DNA of 64,000 nt. Origin: Thermodesulfobacterium hydrogeniphilum (GTDB lineage: Bacteria; Desulfobacterota; Thermodesulfobacteria; Thermodesulfobacteriales; Thermodesulfobacteriaceae). The stretch spans positions 1-64,000 of the forward strand of contig NZ_JQKW01000007.1 of the NCBI RefSeq assembly GCF_000746255.1. The letters are read 5' to 3'. The position numbers were made by a program, and so were the translations under genes. Shown one piece after another: positions 1 to 7,635 of the stretch; position 1 is the stretch's first letter, and each line of letters starts with the position of its first letter. The notes beneath the pieces are model-generated. The model searched no databases, had not been told where the DNA came from, and saw only the letters and a program-made list of their open reading frames with translations.

Positions 1-174
1 GAGATAGTGAGAATCAGAAGGACCTCTATTGCGTTGTTTGAGCTTTATGTTTTGATCGAGGAGTTTGGGGAGACCGAGATATGAAGCGAAACGAGCGAGA
101 AAAGTAATGCCACCTTTTGAGGTAAGAAGTTCATCAGTGAAGTCAATTTCAGGTTTTGGTGGTATAATATTCAT
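1..174 (-). CDS. IS1380-family-like transposase, N-terminal fragment cut by window edge
   Basis: Only the first 58 codons are inside the window; the gene reads leftwards off the edge. The start is an ATG preceded by a strong AGGAGGTG ribosome binding site five bases away. The protein opens with MNIIPPKPEIDFTDE and then LTSKGGITFLARFASYLGL, which resembles the N-terminus of IS1380-type (DDE group 1) transposases. The catalytic DDE residues would lie outside the window, so the family call rests on this short stretch. It is visibly richer in G+C than the genes to its right, as expected of a mobile element. Whether the copy is intact cannot be seen here. Confidence 0.65.
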   Translation of the reverse strand, partial: MNIIPPKPEIDFTDELLTSKGGITFLARFASYLGLPKLLDQNIKLKQRNRGPSDSHYL

Positions 175-218
175 AGGGGCACCTCCTGGGTGAAAGGTGT
201 TATTTGGCTATATAATAA

Positions 219-247
219 TTTATACCCCAGGTTTGGTGCCCTTCCAA
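219..247 (-). promoter_or_regulatory. Possible promoter of the transposase
   Basis: On the minus strand TTGGAA (247-242) is followed after 17 bases by TATAAA (224-219), upstream of the transposase start at 174. The terminal inverted repeat of the element should lie in this neighbourhood (roughly 180-290), but I could not define its ends without the other terminus. Confidence 0.35.
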
Positions 248-323
248 CCTATTTTATCAGGGAATTTTGGATAATATCTAACAAGACTTGAGAAAAAAGA
301 AAAAAAGACTAAAATTTAAAGAT

Positions 324-737
324 ATGAGTGAACAACCTATTGCTAAAAAACCTGTTTTATTTCAAACCCATACAGGTCTTTTTATAGGTTTGGTTTGTTT
401 TAATCCTTTATATGAAACCTTAAAATTTGTTTTAGAAAAAAGAGAATTTTTTGAAGTGGAATGGCCTGCTTTAGTCAGTTTTGAAGAAAAAGGTTTAATT
501 CCTATTTTACTAGGTTTACCTTATTTTACTGTTCAAAGACTACAAATTATATGGTACACTTTACAGATTCCAGAAAATTTATTAAAACATTATCAAAGCT
601 TTATACCTCATATATTTAATAATATTCCTTTACATGATACACCTTCTCAAGGTAAAATGTCTTCTCAAAGCACTTCTAAAACTGATAAAAAAATAATACC
701 TTTTCCCTTTAAAAGAGATGATACCCAAGGTAAATAA
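324..737 (+). CDS. Hypothetical protein upstream of rpe
   Basis: I do not recognise a family. From ATG 324 the product is 137 residues; an in-frame TTG at 288 would add twelve mostly basic residues. Neither start has a clear ribosome binding site. The middle contains mixed hydrophobic and aromatic stretches ([29 protein letters not shown]), and the C-terminal 35 residues are Ser/Lys/Thr-rich and probably disordered. It overlaps rpe by 20 nt in another frame, so the two are likely translated from one message. The nearby insertion sequence ends just upstream and may have replaced its native promoter. Confidence 0.55.
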   Translation: MSEQPIAKKPVLFQTHTGLFIGLVCFNPLYETLKFVLEKREFFEVEWPALVSFEEKGLIPILLGLPYFTVQRLQIIWYTLQIPENLLKHYQSFIPHIFNNIPLHDTPSQGKMSSQSTSKTDKKIIPFPFKRDDTQGK

Positions 738-1395
738 AGAAATTTTAATAGCTCCTTCTTTGCTTTCTGCAGATTTTTCATGTTTAGCAGAGGAGGTAAA
801 AGCTGTAGAAAAAGCAGGAGCAGATCTTTTACATTTAGATGTAATGGATGGTATATTTGTTCCTAATATAACTTTTGGACCTTTAGTCATTTCTGCTCTG
901 CGTCCTCATTCTAATTTAATATTTGATGTGCATTTAATGATAGAAGCTCCTGAGAGATATATTAAAGAATTTGCAGAAGCAGGAGCTGATTGGATTTCTA
1001 TTCATGCTGAAGCTACCAAGCATTTACACAGAGCTGTCTGGAAAATAAAAGAATTTAATAAAAAAGCAGGTGTAGCCTTAAATCCTCATACTCCTGTAGA
1101 AATAATAGAATATATTTTAGAAGACCTTGATTTTGTGCTGATTATGACAGTTAATCCAGGTTTTGGTGGACAGAAGTTTATCAAAAATTGTCTTCCTAAA
1201 ATAAAAAAACTAAAGGATATGATTGAAAATAAAGGTTTAGAAGTGTTGATTGAGGTAGATGGAGGTATAAATAAAGATACTGCACCCTTAGTTGTTTCTG
1301 AAGGAGCTCAGGTTTTGGTAGCTGGTTCTGCTGTGTTTGGTAAAGATGATTATAAAAGAGCTATTGAAATCTTAAAATTTTCCAGGCAAGCTTAA
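718..1395 (+). CDS. rpe: Ribulose-phosphate 3-epimerase
   Basis: Interconverts ribulose 5-phosphate and xylulose 5-phosphate in the pentose phosphate pathway, in the cytoplasm. The 225-residue protein is of normal family length and shows the TIM-barrel signatures in order: APSLLSADF near the N-terminus, HLDVMDG with a metal-binding/catalytic Asp, DVHLMI with the conserved His, [10 protein letters not shown], and VDGGI carrying the second catalytic Asp, then the phosphate-binding AGSAVFG. The ATG start lies inside the end of the preceding hypothetical gene. Its 3' end overlaps the convergent phosphatidyltransferase gene by 35 nt. Confidence 0.97.
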   Translation: MIPKVNKEILIAPSLLSADFSCLAEEVKAVEKAGADLLHLDVMDGIFVPNITFGPLVISALRPHSNLIFDVHLMIEAPERYIKEFAEAGADWISIHAEATKHLHRAVWKIKEFNKKAGVALNPHTPVEIIEYILEDLDFVLIMTVNPGFGGQKFIKNCLPKIKKLKDMIENKGLEVLIEVDGGINKDTAPLVVSEGAQVLVAGSAVFGKDDYKRAIEILKFSRQA

Positions 1396-2224
1396 GACTT
1401 CTAATCCCGTCTGTAACAAAGCTAAAAACTAAAACACTCCACAAAGAAAAATAAAGTTTTTTAAAAAAATAAAATTCTAATATAAGCCCTAAAATAATTA
1501 ATAAATGTATTAAAGATTTTTTGTGAGCCCATTTAGGAGAACTTTTAGCAAGCCCTTTTCTAAAAAAGAAAAAGCAAAGAGCTATAATATTTATCCAGAA
1601 CAAATTTCCTGCTAAAGGAAAAATTAGAATTAAACTTACAGCATATCCCAAGGAATATAAAGATTCAAAAAAATAACCTAAATTGGTTTTAAATTTTTTA
1701 ATAGTTTTAAATACTTTATAAAAATAATTAAAAGCGCTTAAATAAGAAAAAATAGCTACAAACCAGAGAAAATAATTTATAAAATAAAAGGTTTTCTGAA
1801 AGAAAATGTCAAAAATAATCACCAAGATTGCCAAGCTCATTTGAAGCAAAGTTTTAAGTTTGGCGATTTTTTGAACTTTTGTTTCTTCAGGGAACCAGGC
1901 TCTTAAATAGGATATTAAGATTTCTCTTAATATAATAAAAAATACAGGCCAAAAGGCAAAATATTTTAAATAAACTAAAGTTAAATATATAGACACAACG
2001 AAAATTTTATCTGCTACAGGATCTAATATAGTTCCTAAGGAAGAAACTTTTTTATACTTTCTTGCTAAGATTCCATCTAAATAGTCTGTTAAAGCTAAAG
2101 AGCTCAAGATAAATAAAGCTATAATTTTAGCAGATAAAGAATTCAAAAAAAGAAGAGCACAGGGAAAAGGTAAGAAAAGGATTCTTAAAAGTGTTAAGAA
2201 ATTAGGGCTTATTTTTTCTGTCAT
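1361..2224 (-). CDS. CDP-alcohol phosphatidyltransferase (PgsA-like) with long C-terminal extension
   Basis: An integral membrane enzyme that transfers a phosphatidyl group from a CDP-lipid to an alcohol; glycerol 3-phosphate (PgsA role) is the likeliest acceptor. The complete family motif D-x2-DG-x2-AR-x8-G-x3-D-x3-D is present at residues 47-72 (D47, D50, G51, A54, R55, G64, D68, D72). The first 180 residues match the normal PgsA size and membrane pattern. About 105 further residues add more hydrophobic segments and are unusual for the family. The ATG has no strong ribosome binding site. The substrate cannot be fixed from sequence; other CDP-alcohol transferases remain possible. Confidence 0.85.
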   Translation of the reverse strand: MTEKISPNFLTLLRILFLPFPCALLFLNSLSAKIIALFILSSLALTDYLDGILARKYKKVSSLGTILDPVADKIFVVSIYLTLVYLKYFAFWPVFFIILREILISYLRAWFPEETKVQKIAKLKTLLQMSLAILVIIFDIFFQKTFYFINYFLWFVAIFSYLSAFNYFYKVFKTIKKFKTNLGYFFESLYSLGYAVSLILIFPLAGNLFWINIIALCFFFFRKGLAKSSPKWAHKKSLIHLLIILGLILEFYFFKKLYFSLWSVLVFSFVTDGIRSLKLAWKILRFQ

Positions 2225-2305
2225 AAAAATAAAAGGCTCTTTTTATTTAAACAAACAATATTATACTATTTTTATCCCAAAAATCCAAATAATTTGGAGG
2301 AGAAA

Positions 2306-3250
2306 ATGAGAAAGACTTTACTTTTTGGGCCTGTAAAATCAAGAAGATTGAGAAGATCTTTGGGAATTGAAATGGTTCCCAGAAAGGTATGCACCATGGA
2401 TTGTATTTATTGTGAGGTTGGAAAAACCATTTTACATACTTCAGAAAGAAAGGATTATTATACTTGGGATTTAATAGAAAAGTCCATTCTTGAAGCTAAA
2501 GAAAAAGAGGAAATTTTTGATGTATTTACTTTTACAGGAAGTGGAGAGCCTACTCTTAATATTCATTTTGAAAAAGCAGTAGAACTTTCTAAAAAGATAA
2601 TTAATAAACCCATAGCAGTTTTAACTAATAGTACTTTATTATATATAGAATCTATTAGAAAAGCTTTGGCAAAGGTTGATATTGTTCTCCCTTCTCTTGA
2701 TGCTGTAAAAGAAGGATCCTTTAGAAAAATAAACCGAGCCTTACCGGAATTCAAACCAGAGGAAATAGTTAAAAATCTAAAAAAACTTAGAGAGGAAATG
2801 CAAGGAGAAATGTGGTTAGAAGTTCTTATAGTAGAAGGAATAAATGATAATAAAGAGGATTTAGAAGCTTTAAAAAAGGCTATAGAAGAGATCAACCCCC
2901 ACAAAGTTCAGCTTAATACTGTAGTAAGGCCTGCTGCTTATAGCATTGCTAAACCTGTATCTTTTAAAAAATTGCAAGAAATAGCTAAATTTTGGGGAAA
3001 TAAAGTTGAGATTATTGTAAATAAAGAAAGACTTGATAAAATAATAGCAATAAAACAAACTCTTGAAAAAGAAAAATTAGAAGAGGAAGTTATAAATTAT
3101 GTAAAAAGAAGACCAGCAACTTTAGAAGAATTATCTCAAGCTTTTGTTTTAGATGAAAAAGCCTTTCAGATGCTTTTGGATGAACTGTTATCTCAAGGTA
3201 AAATCCAAACCACTATACATGAAAATAAGGTCTATTATATAGCAAATTAA
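2306..3250 (+). CDS. Radical SAM protein with C-terminal winged-helix-like region
   Basis: A radical S-adenosylmethionine enzyme of unknown substrate. C29, C33 and C36 form the CxxxCxxC motif (CTMDCIYC) that binds the 4Fe-4S cluster, and TFTGSGEPTLN is the glycine-rich SAM-binding element. The barrel is followed by a helix-turn-helix-like tail (residues about 255-310). I chose ATG 2306 because GGAGGAG sits just upstream; a TTG at 2294 would overlap that site. It resembles the uncharacterised radical SAM family distantly related to wybutosine-synthesis enzymes. scpB begins two bases after its stop, so the genes are probably one operon. Confidence 0.88.
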   Translation: MRKTLLFGPVKSRRLRRSLGIEMVPRKVCTMDCIYCEVGKTILHTSERKDYYTWDLIEKSILEAKEKEEIFDVFTFTGSGEPTLNIHFEKAVELSKKIINKPIAVLTNSTLLYIESIRKALAKVDIVLPSLDAVKEGSFRKINRALPEFKPEEIVKNLKKLREEMQGEMWLEVLIVEGINDNKEDLEALKKAIEEINPHKVQLNTVVRPAAYSIAKPVSFKKLQEIAKFWGNKVEIIVNKERLDKIIAIKQTLEKEKLEEEVINYVKRRPATLEELSQAFVLDEKAFQMLLDELLSQGKIQTTIHENKVYYIAN

Positions 3251-3252
3251 AC

Positions 3253-3789
3253 ATGCAAAAAGATGATGTATTTTATAAAAAAGTTATAGAGGCACTTTTG
3301 TTTTGTGCTGGAAAGTCTTTAAAGCCAAAAGAAATTTCCAAAATATGTGATAATATTCCCACTTTCAAAATAAAAGAAATTATAGAAGAATTAAAGAAAG
3401 AATACAAAAATAGAGGTATTAGAATAGCAGAGGTAGGAGAAGGTTATAGAATAGAGACTATACCTGAGGTAGCAGAATATTTAAAAAAATTTTTTAAACC
3501 AAGAGGATTTAGATGGACTAAAGCTCTTTTAGAGACCCTTGCTATTGTAGCTTATTTTCAACCTATTACCAGAGCGGAGATTTCTGCTAAAAGAGGAGGA
3601 ATAGATGTAAGTGGAACTCTTAAAGTTCTTTTAGAAAATGGTTTTATAGAAGTAATAGGAAGAAAAGAAGTTCCAGGACGTCCTCTTTTATATGGAACTT
3701 CTCAATTTTTTTTAGAATATTTTGGATTAAAGTCCATAAAAGATTTACCCCCCTTAGATGAAATTAAAAATTTGGCAGGGAAAGTTTAA
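3253..3789 (+). CDS. scpB: Segregation and condensation protein B
   Basis: ScpB is the winged-helix partner of ScpA in the Smc condensin complex that organises and segregates the chromosome. The 178-residue protein carries the family core: EALLFCAGKSLKPKEI at the N-terminus, LAIVAYFQPITRAEI, RGGIDVSGTLKVLLENGFIE, and the C-terminal GRPLLYGTSQFFLEYFGL followed by a DLPPL motif. The start is ATG 3253 with no obvious ribosome binding site, consistent with coupling to the radical SAM gene. scpA is not in the window. The next gene overlaps its stop codon by one base. Confidence 0.95.
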   Translation: MQKDDVFYKKVIEALLFCAGKSLKPKEISKICDNIPTFKIKEIIEELKKEYKNRGIRIAEVGEGYRIETIPEVAEYLKKFFKPRGFRWTKALLETLAIVAYFQPITRAEISAKRGGIDVSGTLKVLLENGFIEVIGRKEVPGRPLLYGTSQFFLEYFGLKSIKDLPPLDEIKNLAGKV

Positions 3790-4250
3790 TGGATGCAAAG
3801 GGTATTAAAAAGGAAGTTTTACAGGAAGTAGAGTTTATTTTATATGAAGGTGGAGAAATTCCAGAAGTTCGTTTCTGGAATAGCTATTTTTATTTAACTT
3901 CATCTCCTCCTGATGGTTTAGGATTATCTTTAACAGAAGAGGATTTAAATTCATTAAAAAAAGCAGTAATAGATAGATATCTTTTAATTATTGAAAGAGA
4001 TTTAACTTCAGATTTTATAGATAAACCATTTTATAGAGGAATTTCCAGAGCTATTGTAAATGTAAAAAGATTAAATAAATTTTTAGAAAATACAGGGTTA
4101 AAAGAAAGATATGCTAATATTATAAAAAGAAAAATAAAAAGAATGTTTAAAAAATTTCAAGAGGAGCTAAAAAAGCAGGGTAGGGATATAAATGAATTAG
4201 CAAGTAAAGAGGAATTAAAAGAATTTAAAAAGACACTGGAGGAGCTATGA
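3789..4250 (+). CDS. Conserved-looking hypothetical protein between scpB and hisH
   Basis: No function is recognised. The 153-residue product is soluble and rich in Lys and Glu. The N-terminal 75 residues contain VEFILYEGGEIPEVRFWNS and a PPDGLGLSLTEEDL segment that looks like a folded domain. The C-terminal half is helical and highly charged. It starts on an ATG overlapping the scpB stop and overlaps hisH by 4 nt (ATGA), so it is tightly coupled to both. It may belong to a small group of proteins from anaerobic sulfur or sulfate reducers, but that is an impression and not a search result. Confidence 0.7.
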   Translation: MDAKGIKKEVLQEVEFILYEGGEIPEVRFWNSYFYLTSSPPDGLGLSLTEEDLNSLKKAVIDRYLLIIERDLTSDFIDKPFYRGISRAIVNVKRLNKFLENTGLKERYANIIKRKIKRMFKKFQEELKKQGRDINELASKEELKEFKKTLEEL

Positions 4251-4873
4251 TAGGGATTATTGATTATTTGGCTGGAAATCTTACAAGTGTAGCCAGAGCC
4301 TTGTCTTATTTTGGGTATAAATGGATTATTTCTTCTGATATCTCTGAACTAAAAAAAGCAGAAAGGATTATTTTTCCAGGAGTAGGTGCAGCTAAAAGCG
4401 CTATGGAAAGCTTAAAAAAATTCGGTTTAGATGAGTTTTTGAAAGAGTCCTTTTTAAAAGGTACCCCTATTTTAGGAATATGTCTGGGAACTCAGATTAT
4501 TTTTGAAGAAAGTAAAGAAGACGGAGGCACTAAAACCTTAGGAATTTTAAAAGGTAAAGTGGTTAGATTTCCAGATCCTTTAATCTCTAATGGAGAAAAG
4601 TTAAAAGTTCCTCATATGGGATGGAATAAAGTAATATGGAAAAAAAGTCATCCTGTCTTTGCTAATCTTGATCCAGATTATGAATATTATTTTGTGCATA
4701 GTTATTATGTTTTACCTGAAGATAAAGAAATTATCTTGGGAACCACTTTTTATGGTATAGAATTTTCTTCAGTTATAGGGTATAAAAATTTAGTAGCTGT
4801 CCAATTCCATCCAGAAAAAAGCGGTAAACCAGGACTTCAGATTTTAAAACAATTTTGTGAATGGAAACCTTAA
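4247..4873 (+). CDS. hisH: Imidazole glycerol phosphate synthase, glutamine amidotransferase subunit
   Basis: HisH hydrolyses glutamine and channels ammonia to HisF, which makes imidazole glycerol phosphate and AICAR in histidine biosynthesis. The class I glutaminase triad is visible: nucleophile C79 in GICLGTQ, and the His and Glu of QFHPEKSG near the C-terminus. PGVGAAKSAM and FVHSYYV are typical HisH segments. Length is 208 residues, as usual. The ATG follows a GGAGGAG ribosome binding site. No other his gene is nearby, so histidine genes are dispersed. Its stop is only 2 nt from the stop of convergent infC. Confidence 0.96.
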   Translation: MIGIIDYLAGNLTSVARALSYFGYKWIISSDISELKKAERIIFPGVGAAKSAMESLKKFGLDEFLKESFLKGTPILGICLGTQIIFEESKEDGGTKTLGILKGKVVRFPDPLISNGEKLKVPHMGWNKVIWKKSHPVFANLDPDYEYYFVHSYYVLPEDKEIILGTTFYGIEFSSVIGYKNLVAVQFHPEKSGKPGLQILKQFCEWKP

Positions 4874-4875
4874 AA

Positions 4876-5403
4876 TTATTTCTTGGTGATAGGAGCTAAA
4901 ATAGTAATTAATTGTCTTCCTTCCATCTTAGGAGCTAATTCTATATGAGCTTTATCTTTTACAGCTTCAAATATGGGTTGAAGAACTCTATCTGCTAATT
5001 CAGGATGAGCAAGTTCTCTTCCTTTAAAAACAATCCTTATTTTAACCTTATTTTTATCCTCTAAAAATCTTAAAATATGTTTAATTTTTACTTCCAAATC
5101 ATGTTTATCTGTTTTTGGACTTAATTTAATTTCCTTAAGTTCAACTTGAGCCTGTTTTTTCTTGGCCTCCTTAGCTTTTTTGGCTTGCTGATATAAAAAT
5201 TCTCCAAAATCCATAATTTTACACACAGGAGGTTTAGCAGTAGGAGCTATTTCTACCAAATCCAAACCATAATCTTCTGCATATCTTAAAGCTTCAGACA
5301 AAGGAACTATACCTATTTGTTTTCCATCTGGACTTATTAGTCTTACTTCTTTAGCCCTAATTTGTTCATTAATTCTGTATTTTTTCTTAAAATCCTTTTG
5401 CAT
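4876..5403 (-). CDS. infC: Translation initiation factor IF-3
   Basis: IF-3 binds the 30S subunit, prevents premature 50S joining and checks start-codon pairing. The 175-residue protein has the N-terminal domain (YRINEQIRAKEVRLI, then VPLSEALRYAEDYGLDLVE and PPVCKIMDFG), a basic linker, and the C-terminal domain (KEIKLSPKTDKHDLEVK, KVKIRIVFKGRE). It starts on ATG after an AAAGGAGGAG site, unlike the AUU of E. coli infC. thrS lies 88 nt upstream on the same strand. The rpmI and rplT genes that usually follow are absent; hisH converges instead. Confidence 0.97.
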   Translation of the reverse strand: MQKDFKKKYRINEQIRAKEVRLISPDGKQIGIVPLSEALRYAEDYGLDLVEIAPTAKPPVCKIMDFGEFLYQQAKKAKEAKKKQAQVELKEIKLSPKTDKHDLEVKIKHILRFLEDKNKVKIRIVFKGRELAHPELADRVLQPIFEAVKDKAHIELAPKMEGRQLITILAPITKK

Positions 5404-5491
5404 TGATTAGACTCCTCCTTTGTTTAAAATTATTAAAGATGAAAATAGATTCAAAAAGAAAAAATTGCAGAAAATTGCTTTGAATTTAAGA

Positions 5492-7423
5492 TCACTCATT
5501 CAATAAAAAATCTGGTTGATTTTCTTTTTTAAGTTGATTAACAAAATCTCTTAATTTGATATTATTTAAAACTTCACCCTTTCTTGTTCTTACACTTATG
5601 ACTTCTTCTTGTTCCTCTTTATCTCCAAGAATTACCATATAAGGAACTTTCTCTTGCTGAGCTATTCTTATTTTATAATTAAGCTTTTCATTTCTAAAAT
5701 CAGTTTCCACTCTAAAACCTTCTTTTATAAGTGCCTGAGCAATTTTTTCTCCATAAGAAACAGTTCTATCAGTAATGGTAAGGACTTTTATCTGCACAGG
5801 AGAGATCCAGAAAGGAAAAGCTCCTGCATAGTTTTCAATAAGAACACCTAAGAACCTTTCTAAAGAGCCAAGTAAAGCTCTGTGAATCATGATAGGTCTA
5901 TAAAATTTGTTATCTTCTCCTACATATACAATGTTAAATCTTTCAGGAAGATTAAAATCTACCTGAATAGTTGAACATTGCCAGAATCGCCCTAAAACAT
6001 CTTTAATTTTCAAATCAATTTTAGGGCCATAAAAAACACCTTCTCCTGGATCTATTTCATATTCTAAACCTTTATTTTCCAAAGCTTTTTTAAGAGCATC
6101 TTCAGCTTTGTCCCAGATTTCAGGTGAACCTACAAATTTATCAGGCCTGGTTGAGACAAAAATTTTATATTCGTTAAATCCAAAAACTTTTAAAAAATAA
6201 ATAACCAAATCTAAAACCTTAGTTAATTCATCTTCTAATTGATCTTCTCTGCAAAATATATGGGCATCATCCTGAGTAAAACCTCTCACTCTTAAAAGGC
6301 CATGTAAAACACCACTTCTTTCAAAGCGGTAAACTGTTCCAAGTTCACAATATCTTATAGGAAGTTCTCTATAACTTCTTCTTTTTTGATTGTAAACATA
6401 GATATGGAAAGGACAATTCATAGGTTTTAATTGATAAACTCTATTTTCAAGTTCCATAGGAGGAAACATATTTTCTGCATAAAAATCTAAATGACCTGAA
6501 ATTCTCCAAAGATCTCTTAAGGCTATATGAGGAGTATAAACTAATTGATAACCATATTTATTATGTTGCTCTATCCAAAAATTTTCAATAATATTTCTTA
6601 TTATTGCACCCTTAGGGAGCCAAATTACTAATCCTGGACCTATACCTTCCTCTATAGTAAAAAGTTCTAATTCTTTACCTAATTTTCTATGATCTCTTTT
6701 TTTAATTTCTTCCAGTCTATCCAGATATGCCTTAAGTTCCTCCTTAGAGAAAAAGGCAGTACCATATATACGCCATAGCATAGGATTTTTTTCATTACCC
6801 TTCCAATAGGCACCAGAAATAGAAAGAAGTTTAATAGCCTTTATATCACCAGTAGAAAGAACATGAGGACCTTTACAGAGATCTATGAAATTTCCCTGTT
6901 TATAAATGGAAACTTTTTCATCTGGTATTTCATTTAGAAGTTCTAATTTAAAATCCTCTTTTAATTCTTGAAAAAGCTTTTTAGCTTCTTCTTTAGAAAG
7001 TTTTTCTCTTTCTAAGGGAAGTTTCTTTTTTATGATTTCTTTAATTTTCTTTTCAATTTTTTGTAGATCTTCCTCAGTAAAAGGGTGTTTATAATAGATA
7101 TCATAATAAAAACCTTCTTCAGTAGCAGGACCTATTCCTAATTTTGCTTCAGGAAAAAGCTCTTTTACTGCCTGAGCTAAAACATGGGCAGCAGTATGAC
7201 GTAAAAAATAAAGAGCTTCTTTGTTCTTTTTAAAAATAGGTTCTAATTCTATACTTTCAGAATTCAAATTACTAAAGCTGTGATGCCAGTCTATTAATTC
7301 GTTATTGTATTTAAAACCTATAGGAATTTCCTTAAAGCTTTTTTTGATTTCTGGAATAAGAGATTTTAAAGATAAAGAAGGATCTAATTCAAACTCTCCA
7401 ATATTTTTGATTTTTATTTTCAA
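5492..7423 (-). CDS. thrS: Threonine--tRNA ligase
   Basis: Charges tRNA-Thr with threonine. At 643 residues it is full-length: an N-terminal TGS domain (about 1-62), the editing domain with HTAAH (H76, H80) and a downstream CKGPH, the class II catalytic core with MNCPFHI (zinc-binding Cys) and FERSGVLHGLLRVRGFTQDD (motif 2 region), motif 3 near IHRALLGSLERFLGVLIE, and a C-terminal anticodon-binding domain. The ATG at 7423 has a poor ribosome binding site; a TTG two codons upstream would be better spaced from AGGG. It lies 33 nt downstream of tRNA-Val on the same strand, and infC follows. Confidence 0.98.
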   Translation of the reverse strand: MKIKIKNIGEFELDPSLSLKSLIPEIKKSFKEIPIGFKYNNELIDWHHSFSNLNSESIELEPIFKKNKEALYFLRHTAAHVLAQAVKELFPEAKLGIGPATEEGFYYDIYYKHPFTEEDLQKIEKKIKEIIKKKLPLEREKLSKEEAKKLFQELKEDFKLELLNEIPDEKVSIYKQGNFIDLCKGPHVLSTGDIKAIKLLSISGAYWKGNEKNPMLWRIYGTAFFSKEELKAYLDRLEEIKKRDHRKLGKELELFTIEEGIGPGLVIWLPKGAIIRNIIENFWIEQHNKYGYQLVYTPHIALRDLWRISGHLDFYAENMFPPMELENRVYQLKPMNCPFHIYVYNQKRRSYRELPIRYCELGTVYRFERSGVLHGLLRVRGFTQDDAHIFCREDQLEDELTKVLDLVIYFLKVFGFNEYKIFVSTRPDKFVGSPEIWDKAEDALKKALENKGLEYEIDPGEGVFYGPKIDLKIKDVLGRFWQCSTIQVDFNLPERFNIVYVGEDNKFYRPIMIHRALLGSLERFLGVLIENYAGAFPFWISPVQIKVLTITDRTVSYGEKIAQALIKEGFRVETDFRNEKLNYKIRIAQQEKVPYMVILGDKEEQEEVISVRTRKGEVLNNIKLRDFVNQLKKENQPDFLLNE

Positions 7424-7456
7424 AATTTAACCCTATATCTCCTGATAAAATAAAAA

Positions 7457-7531
7457 TGGTAGGCGCGGGCGGGATCGAACCGCCGACCTCTTGCGCGTCA
7501 AGCAAGCGCTCTCCCACTGAGCTACGCGCCT
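7457..7531 (-). tRNA. tRNA-Val (anticodon GAC)
   Basis: A full cloverleaf can be drawn: the 7-bp acceptor AGGCGCG/CGCGCCT, a D arm GCTC...GAGC, anticodon stem CTTGC/GCAAG around loop TTGACGC, and a T arm GGCGG-TTCGATC-CCGCC. The discriminator A is followed by an encoded CCA. Anticodon GAC reads GUC/GUU valine codons. It lies just upstream of thrS on the same strand and is probably cotranscribed with it, to be released by RNase P and 3' processing. Confidence 0.97.
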
Positions 7532-7549
7532 ATATTCCTATTTATCATT

Positions 7550-7577
7550 AAAATAACAAAATTTTTAGTTATGTCAA
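7550..7577 (-). promoter_or_regulatory. Promoter of tRNA-Val (and probably thrS-infC)
   Basis: On the minus strand a perfect TTGACA (7577-7572) is separated by 16 bases from TATTTT (7555-7550). The predicted transcription start is about 12 bases before the mature tRNA 5' end. Confidence 0.8.
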
Positions 7578-7635
7578 GGGATAATCTTGAAGAAATGCTC
7601 CTTGATTTTTTTAAGTTTTGTTTTAAAAAAGAGAT

